From assembly GCA_964017235.1 (NCBI GenBank), contig OZ024931.1:22110189-22174188 (forward strand): a DNA stretch of 64,000 bases. The letters run 5' to 3'. Shown here piece by piece: positions 43,601 to 52,600 of the stretch. The stretch's first letter is position 1, and every line of letters begins with the position of its first letter. This DNA is from Sabellastarte sp. h YS-2021. Taxonomy: Eukaryota; Annelida; Polychaeta; Sabellida; Sabellidae. The notes beneath the pieces are model-generated. The model was not told where the DNA came from, did no database searches, and saw only the letters and a list, made by a program, of their open reading frames with translations. The position numbers and the translations under genes are program-made.

Positions 43601-46600
43601 TGCTTTTTAGGTCTAGAATATGAAGGGCGATCATGATCGGAATCAGATCCCGAACCTGAGATTGGAGCATGGCTAACCTTGTGAGTGGACGTCTTGGGGC
43701 GAACAGACTGTGTATGTTCGGTAGAGCTAAGACGAACGTCCGAACCTTGCTCGGCCTGAAGGCGAGAAGGAAGAGAAGGGCCATATTCAATATCCATGGG
43801 TTCTGAAGCACTGACAGAGGTCTGAGGTTCGGTGCGAACAGCCGAAGAGGTGATCTTATCAGCCAGCCCTTGTTGAGATTTTAGGAAATCTTCACGCATA
43901 GATTTAAGGGCATCATAGATGTTGGCTTGAAAAACACCAAATTTCTGATCAAATTTTGGTCCAAAGACTTTTCTACAGAAGAATGGACTTTATGATGTAA
44001 GGCTGTACTGGGAGTGGGAGGAACAGTACGCCCTGGTGTAGTAAGAGGCAAAGGATCGAAAGATAAGGGTCTGGGACGTGGAGGTGAAGTAAACAAATGA
44101 TCGGCCGCAGCCTCAAGTTCGGCTTGCGATCCAGAAAAGAATCGCCAAGTACCTCGTCCCGATCTTTGTCCGATGCCTGTGAAGTGGGATGTTTTTTCTT
44201 GTATCGTCTTCTATTAGCAATTTTAGTGGACTGTTCGTCTGTGAAAGACGCACAGATTTGACAAGTACCAGCTTTTGTAACACACAGATCATCGCCCTTC
44301 CCTGCATCTCTGCAGGAGGGGCAATAGCCATGACTGTCGAATGGCTGACAGAAATGATTGCATTTGCTGGATCTGGGTTTATCTTTAGAAGACTGGTGGG
44401 CGGTGGCCATGTTTTAATGCAATAAAATATGAAATACTCCGAACCGTAGATTCGAGCAGTACTAGTGTAGTGGCGAGCACACAACACGTGAATTAAGAAG
44501 ACGTTAAAAACTGACAAAATACAGCACCGGAAGTGCTGAAAATTGGGTATAAGATTCTATACTGCTAAATAAAGGAAAAGCCGAATTATGGACGAATGAC
44601 AAACAATATATCCAGAGATATAAAAGAAAACAGCTTTGAAAACTTAGCAGAGCATCCAATATGGCGGCGACCAACGAAAAGGAGGCTGATACACAGGAAG
44701 TGATGACGTCACGACAACCTATGAGGCCGAACCAACTGCATGCTTGTTTTTCTCGAGCGTTGGTCGTCTGTGCCTCGCGGCAACCAGTAAAGCATTCAGT
44801 CCCACATGGTAAGCTATTGTAGCGCAATAAAATATGTGAAAAATGTTGAAAAAGGGTCACTCGGGTGGGCGTTTATGGTCCTCATACACAGGTTAGAGGT
44901 CTATTTAAAACCTTGATTTTTGGCACGTATATATTCACAGATGAAATTTCAGCTCTATCAGTCACATAGTTTGACAGCCACAGGGCTTAAAAGTGGCAAA
45001 AAGTTCAAATATTGGGTCTCTGTGGGCCTTTCAGAGACATCAATGTGACTTTAAATTGAAATTCTAGATGTCAAATCTGTCAAAAATAAAGATTACATAT
45101 TGAATCTATATCTAATACAGTTTGAGACTTCTCGGACTTACCATTTGCAAGTTATAGCACAAAATATGTGAAAAATGTCTTAAAAGGGTCACTCGGGTGG
45201 GTGTTTATGGTCCTCTAACACAGGTTTGTTATCTATTTAAAGCCTTTATTTCTGGCACATGTAAAAATAACATTAGCTTTATCCATCACATAGTGTGATA
45301 GCTAATAGGGCTTAGAAGTGGCAAAAAATCCATAAAATGGGTATCTGTAGGTATTTTAGAGACCTCGATGTGACCTTAAAACTAGAAAAATAGCATCAGA
45401 GATGCCCGTACCCCACAACCTAGGGAAATATTTTCAACACCATGAGATATAGAAGTACTGTACCAGTACAAACTTCAGGATACTTTCAGAGCACGATAAT
45501 GCATATAAAGATGAAGTATTAAAACAAGATAATTCAATAACAAGATGACAGCATTAATGAGTAAACTAAAATTCAACACTCTTTATCTACATCTGCATGG
45601 CCGAATTATGGTTTAGATGGTTTGAATATTACCATGCATACAGAAGTGGTAATACATTTAATGAATGCTTATTGTGGTGTTGGAGCAAAATCTGTGGCTC
45701 ACTTGATGAAATTCTATCTCTTACAATGGGAAGTTATGAAAGTAAAATTCTTAATAAATTCTAATATGACTTTTGCTTAATCTGCATCAAAAGACAGACC
45801 CAAAGGTCCATGAAGATTTTAAAGATCAAGGTCACTACGACAAGTTAAAAGGTCAAATTAAGGTCACAGCATGATAATACACACCTATAGCCCCTAACCA
45901 ATGTCCCTACCAAGTATCAACTTCCTACACCTTACGGTTTCCGAGATATAGCCCTGACAAGATTTTATAGGTCAACGTCACTATGGCAAGGTCAAAGGTC
46001 AAATCAAGGTCACACCATGATGCTGCACACCTACACCCCCTAACCAATATCCCTACCAAGTATCAACTTCCTACACCTTACGGTTTCTGAGATATAGCCC
46101 GGACAAGATTTTATAGGTCAAGGCCACTACGGCAAGGTCAAAGGTTAAAACAAGGTCAGACCATGATGATGCACACCTACACCCCCTAACAAATGTCCCT
46201 ACCAAATATCAACTTCCTACACCATACGGTTTCCGAGATATAGCCCGGACAAGATTTTATAGGTCAAGGTCACTACGGCAAGGTCAAAGGTCAAATCAAG
46301 GTCACACCATGACGTTGCACACCTACACCCCCTAACCAATGTCCCTACCAAATATCAACTTCCCACACCTTACAGTTTCCGAGATATAGCCCGGACAACA
46401 TTTTATAGGTCAAGGTCACTACAGTAAGGTCAAAGGTCAAATCCTGGTCAGACCATGACGTTGCACAACTACACCCCCTAACCAATGTCCCTACCAAGTA
46501 TCAACTTCCTACACCTTACAGTTTCCGAGATATAGCCCGGACAAGATTTTCAAACTCAAGGTCACTACGGCAAGGTCAAAGGTCAAATCAAGGTCAGACC

Positions 46601-49600
46601 ATGACGATGCACATCTACACCCCCTAACCAATGTCCCTACCAAGTATCAACTTCCTACACCTTACGGTTTCTGAGATACAGCCCGGACAAACTATTTCCC
46701 GCCGCCCGCCCACCCGCCCATCCGGACACCATGGGTGAAAACAATACCCCGACAGCCCTTAAGGGCTGTGGGGTAAAAATGTTTTTGCTAACAAAAACTA
46801 AGCGTCCCAAAAAGGTTCACTGCAATATAATATACAGTAGAAAAAGGTTTTTGAAAATAAAAACATGCAGTGCTGAGAGAAGAAGTGAAAGTTAAGCAGT
46901 GTGGAAGTTCATGCATTAACATGAAAGAAAAATTTAAGCTTTATTTTGTTTTATATGGTCATAAAATGCGGAAAGTTAAGGGGTAAATCTGACCAGCTAT
47001 CTAGACTCTTCACATAAGGTTTCCCAATACCTCTCAATACATTCTAAACTCTAAACGCAAGAATAAAGGAGATATAAGGCAAAAACACAAAATCAGCTAT
47101 TTTATGACCCCCAGTTTGACCCATAAGGGGGGGTCCGGGGGTAAATCTGACCAGCTATCTAGACTCTTCACATATGGTTTCCCAATACCTCTCAATACAT
47201 TCTAAAGCTCTAAAAGTAAGAATAAAGGAGATAAAAGGCAAAAACACATAATCGGATATTTTATAACCCCAGTTTGACCCATAAGGGGGGATCCGGGGGT
47301 AAATCTGACCAGCTACCTAGACTCTTCACACAAGGTTTCCCAATACCTCTTAATACATTCTAAAGCTCTAAAAGCAAGAATAAAGCAGATAAAAGGCAAA
47401 AACACAAAATTGGCTATTTTATGACCCCAGTTTGACCCATAAGGGAGGGTCTGGGGGTAAATATGACCGGCTATCTAGACTCTTCACATATGGTTTCCCA
47501 ATACCTCTTAATACATTCTCAAGCTCTAGAAGCAAGAATAAAGGAGATATAAGGGGAAAAGATGAAATTGGCTATTTTATGACCCCAGTTTGACCCCTAC
47601 AGGGGGGTCAGGGGGGAAATTTGACTTGCTTTCTACACTCTCCACATATGGTTTCCTACTACCTCCCAATACATTTTATGGCTCTAAATGCAATACTTAA
47701 GAAGACAAGGCCACTGCCGCAGCAGTTATCTCCCGCCTCAGAATCAGTAAAAATGGAGAACTAAAGGAGATTTAAGGCCTCTGAAGTAAGATGACCCCAC
47801 TTGACATTGAAGAAGGGGTCAAAGGTAAAAGTCAGCAATTTGAAAATAGTCTCAGGCCATGACTTGGTATAAGTTGTTTTCACATTTGGAACCCCTAGTA
47901 GCAATGATAAGGGAGATATAAGGCCTTTTAATAAGATAATCCCATCTAACATGTGATATGACAGCCATTTTGTTTTTGAAACTAGGCTAAATTACTATCA
48001 GGCTAACTTTCCTAGCCATATGTATTTTGCGCATATTTGATGAAGCTAGCTGCAATATTTCAAGTTTTAGAGCATCTTAATGATTTTTAAATAATTGGCT
48101 ATGGCGGCCATTTTATTTTTCAAAATAAGGCAAAATTTTTCTGAGGTAAAACATTTGAAGGGCAGGACTTTTGATGGCCTGTCTTTATATTCTGAAGCCA
48201 TAGCACCAATAATAAGGGAGAAATAAGGATGTTTTAGTGTGACGACCTCATTTAACCTTGAAGCAGGGGTCAAAGGTCAAATTCAACACCTGGAAAAGAT
48301 TCCCTGTCCATGTCTTCCTACAAGTTGTTTTCATATTCCAAACCTCGGAGCAATATTTGGGCAGATATATGGCCTTTTTAATAGGATAACCTGTCATTAA
48401 ACATGTGATATGGCGGCCATTTTGTTTTTTGAACTAGGCCAAAATTACTATCAGGCTAGCTTTTCTAGCCATATAGCTTTTGTGCAAATTTGAAGAAGTT
48501 AGCTGGAATATTTCAAGATCTAGAGGACCTTTATGATTTTCAAACAATTAGCTATGGCGGCCATTTTGTTTTTCAAAATGAGGCTAAAATATTGCAGAGA
48601 CAGGTTTTCATAGCCGTAAAGATCCCCTGCAAATCTGGTGAAGATTTCTTTATAAATGAATGAAATATTAAGGTTTATGCAAAAACATGACAAACTTTAA
48701 ACATGTGATATGGCAGCCATTTTGTTTTTTGAACTAGTGGCAAAACTACTATCAGGGTAGCTTTTCTAGCCATATAGCTTTTGTGCAAATTTGATGAAGC
48801 TAGCTGGAATATTTCAAGATTTAGAGCACCTTTATGATTTTCAAACAATTAGCTATGGCGACCATTTTGTTTTTCAAAATGAGACTAGAATTTTGCAGAG
48901 ACAGGTTTTCATAGCCATAAACATCCCCTGCAAATTTGGTGAAGATATCTTTATAAACTAGATTCGGCCAACTCGGCGCCAACATATCCCCAGACAGGTC
49001 ATCACTCACGCCACAGGTTTTGATCGGGAATTTTTTAAAACATAATTACCCATTATTATATGAACTTCAGCACATCAATCTACTCTGTTTATATCTCCCC
49101 AAGGAAGATGGTGTATCCCCAGACGCCGAATACATAACTCAAATTATATTTTCAATCTTCCTGCAATGATAACTCTAAACCTATTTTCAAAGTATTTAAA
49201 TGATTGATGATTGAATGTCCATTCTAAAATAATAATCCCAAAAGAGCATATCTGTTTCTATATTTGTTGACAAATAAAATATTATTTTTAACTCAACTCA
49301 TCATATTTTTCAATCTTCCTTCAAAGTATTTAAATGATTCATGATTCAATGTCCATTCTAAAATTCATAATCCCAAAAGCGCATATCTGTTTCTATATTT
49401 GTTCACAAATAAAATATTATTTAAAAAAAAATTATTTATATTATTATTTTATTATATTATTTTTAGAATTTGCAAATTGTTTTCAGTTATTCATTTCCTC
49501 TATACATATATATGCAACCTAAATATGTGACACAATCTCAGTTCTGACTCCCCTTTGTGTTATATGTAATGAAGCCCACCACCTCCCACCCCCACCCCTC

Positions 49601-52600
49601 TCCCCTTCTCCACACCTCTCTCACTGTTACACAAGATCTGCAACCCCATTGAGTTCTTTGTTTCTCATCTGATATCATTAAATACCTTTGTTTATTTAGT
49701 GTCACTCAATATAGCTGGAGGTCCCAGAGGTGGGTGGGGGGAATCCGGGTGGGGGATGTGGGTTGAGCATAAATGGTAAACAAACAATCTATATAAAAGG
49801 GGTACTCAAATACAAAAAGAATTGAGAATTTTAAGTATGTGATTATCAACTGAAATGAGTTCATAACTGTAGGAGCTGTGCCAAAATTAACTGAGGCAAG
49901 TTGAATAAAACTGGGCTAGTTGAGGGTTAAAAATCCCCTAGTTTTACTACATAAGGATATAATTTCATTAATATTGGGACTTAAAGCTCACTTAAAGTGT
50001 CCATTTTGTCTACTTGAATATGTTTAACCAGTTTCATATTAAAAAGTGAAAAACTCAGCAAGCAGAGGTATAACACACAAAAATAAGTTCTTAAAAGATT
50101 AAGATAGCCATAACATTATTAATATTCAAAATTTAAATAGACAGGCATTTCCTTTTAAAAATTCAAAGAGTTCAGCTCTATAACCCACATAGTTTGACAG
50201 TTACTGGGCTTTAAAGTGGCATAATATCCATAAATTGGGTTTCTGTGGGCATTTTACAATTGTTAAAGAGACCTTAGCAATTAAACTACAGATCTGAAAC
50301 TTTTTGGGGGACATACATAACAAACAAAAATTATATATAATACAGTTTAAGACTTGTCACACTAAGCATTTCCAAATAACAGGGCAAAATACGGAAAAAA
50401 TGTCAAAAAAGGCACTTGGGCGAGTGTCTATGGCCCTCATACACAGGTTAAATGTCTACTAAAAACCTTGATTTTCGGCATATGTAAAAAGGACATAATA
50501 ATGCATTCCCAGATGGGATTTCAGCTCCATCAATCACATAGTTTAACAGTAACAGGGCTTAAAGGTGGTAAAAAGTCCAAATATTGGGTCATTGTGGGTC
50601 TTTTAGAGATCTCGATGTGGCTTTCAAATTAACGCTTCAGACTTAAAATTTGTTACATACTAAGATTACACATAGAATATGTATCTAATAAAGTTTGAAA
50701 CTTCTCAGACTTACCATTTCCAAGTTACAGAGCAAAATATGTGAAAAATGTCTTAAAAGGGTCACTCAGGTGGGTGTTTAAGGTCCTCATACACAGGTTA
50801 AATGTCTACTTGAAGCCTTGATTTTTGGCACATGTAAAAAGAACATAATAATGTATTCCCAGATGAGATTTCAGCTCTATCAGTCACATAGTTTAACAGT
50901 CACAGGCCTTAAAATTGGCAAAAAATCCAAATACTGGGTCTTTATGGGGCCTTCTAGAGACCTAAATGTGGCCTTCAAATTAAAGCTTCAGACTTAAAAT
51001 TTGTCACATACTAAGATTACACATAGAATATGCATCTAATACAGTTTGAAACTTCTTAGACTTACCATTTCCAAGTTACAGGGAAAAATATGTGAAAAAT
51101 GTCTAAAAATGGTCACTCGGGTGGGGATTTATGGTCCTCATACACAGGTTAAATGTCTTCTTAAAGCCTTAATTTTTGGCACATATAAAAATAACATACT
51201 AATATCTTCTCAGATAGGATTTGAGCTCTATCAGTCACATAGTTTGACAGTCACAGGGCTTAAAAGTAGCAAAAAGTCCAAATATTGGGTCTTTGGGAGC
51301 CTTTTAGAGACCTCAATTTGACCTTCAAAATTAAAGCTTCAGACTTAAAATCTGTTACATACTAAGATTACACACAGAATATATATCTAATACAGTTTGA
51401 AACTTCTCAGACTTACCATTTCCAAGTTATAGGGAAAAAGATGTGAAAAATGTCTTATAAGGGTCACTCGGGTGGGCGTTTATGGTCCTGATACACAGGT
51501 TAACTGTCTATTAAAGGCCTAAATGTTGGGGCACATATAAGAAAACACATAGATATATTCCCAGATGATATTTAACTTAGATGAGAGACATAGTTTGAAA
51601 GCTACAGTGCTTGAAAGTGGCAAAAAGTGCATAAATTGAGTCTCTGTGGGCACTTTTGAGACCTTAAGTCGACCCCTTTGGGTAAACCTACAGCCCTAAA
51701 ATTTTCTACAGACAAGGATTACATATCAAAGTTATACCTAGCGCAGTTTGAGACTCATCAGAATTATCACTTCCAAATTATAGGGCAAAATATGTGAAAA
51801 GTATAGCAAAAAATTCCCAAGTGGGGGTATTTATGGACCTCAAACACAATTTTCTCCTCAACTTAAAGTCGTGATTTTTGGCACATGTACTAAGAACATA
51901 TTAATGTGTTGTCAGGTAAAATTTCAGCCAGCTGAGCATCATAGTTTGTGACCTACAGGGCTCTAAGTGGCCAAAAGTGCAATTTCTGACCTTAAGGTGG
52001 CCATAAGTTCTTTTTTACTGGGAGTTTAAGGTCACCTTAAAATAGGGATCTTCCTTTGGGCACCCTTAACATGTGTACCAAGTTTGAAAAAAAAATATTA
52101 ATTTGTTTTTGAGTTATCGCGTCCACAAGGAAATTTCTACGGCGGCGGCGGCGGCGCGACGGACCTGAATCCAATATATCCCCGACTTTCGTCTGGGGAT
52201 ATAATGAATGAGATATTAAGGTTTATGCAAAAACGTGCCGAATTTTACACATGTGATATGGCGGCCATTTTGTTTTTTGAACTAGTGCCAAAATTACTAT
52301 CAGACTAGGTTTTCTAGCCATATAGCTTTTGTGCAAATTTGATGAAGCTAGCTGGAATATTTCAAGATTTAGAGCACCTTTATGATTTTCAAACAATTGG
52401 CTATGGCGGCCATTTTGTTTTTCAAAATGAGTCTAAAATTTTGCAGAGACAGGTTTTCATAGCCATAAACATTCCCTGCAAATTTGGTGAAGATATCTTT
52501 AAGATATCTTCATTATCTTTATAAATGAATGAGATATTAAGGTTTATGCAAAAACGTGCCGAACTTTAAACATGCGATATGGCGGCCATTTTGTTTTTTG

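Larger units (their letters stand above)
38527..44828 (-). mobile_element. DIRS-type tyrosine-recombinase retrotransposon, about 6.3 kb
   Basis: Gene order on the minus strand is gag-like, RT/RNase H, tyrosine recombinase. It lacks LTRs and integrase. Instead it has inverted terminal repeats (38570-38713 and 44671-44814) and an internal complementary region (38773-38875) equal to the inverse of the two element ends joined, which is diagnostic for DIRS (template for the circular intermediate). It interrupts a P3 array unit at 'agcgc|AAA|atatgtg': AAA is present at both borders and at the joint in the internal region, and there is no target duplication, as expected for recombinase-mediated insertion. 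RT and recombinase look intact in key residues, but gag is frameshifted, so the copy is probably not autonomous. It lies in the largest host intron, in the same orientation as the gene. Confidence 0.93.

Noticed and set aside
38527..44828. LTR retrotransposon or endogenous retrovirus
   Set aside because: No direct long terminal repeats, integrase or protease; inverted repeats, internal complementary region and tyrosine recombinase identify DIRS.
38527..44828. Crypton or Ngaro/VIPER-type element instead of DIRS
   Set aside because: Cryptons lack RT; Ngaro elements have split direct repeats rather than inverted terminal repeats with an internal complementary region.
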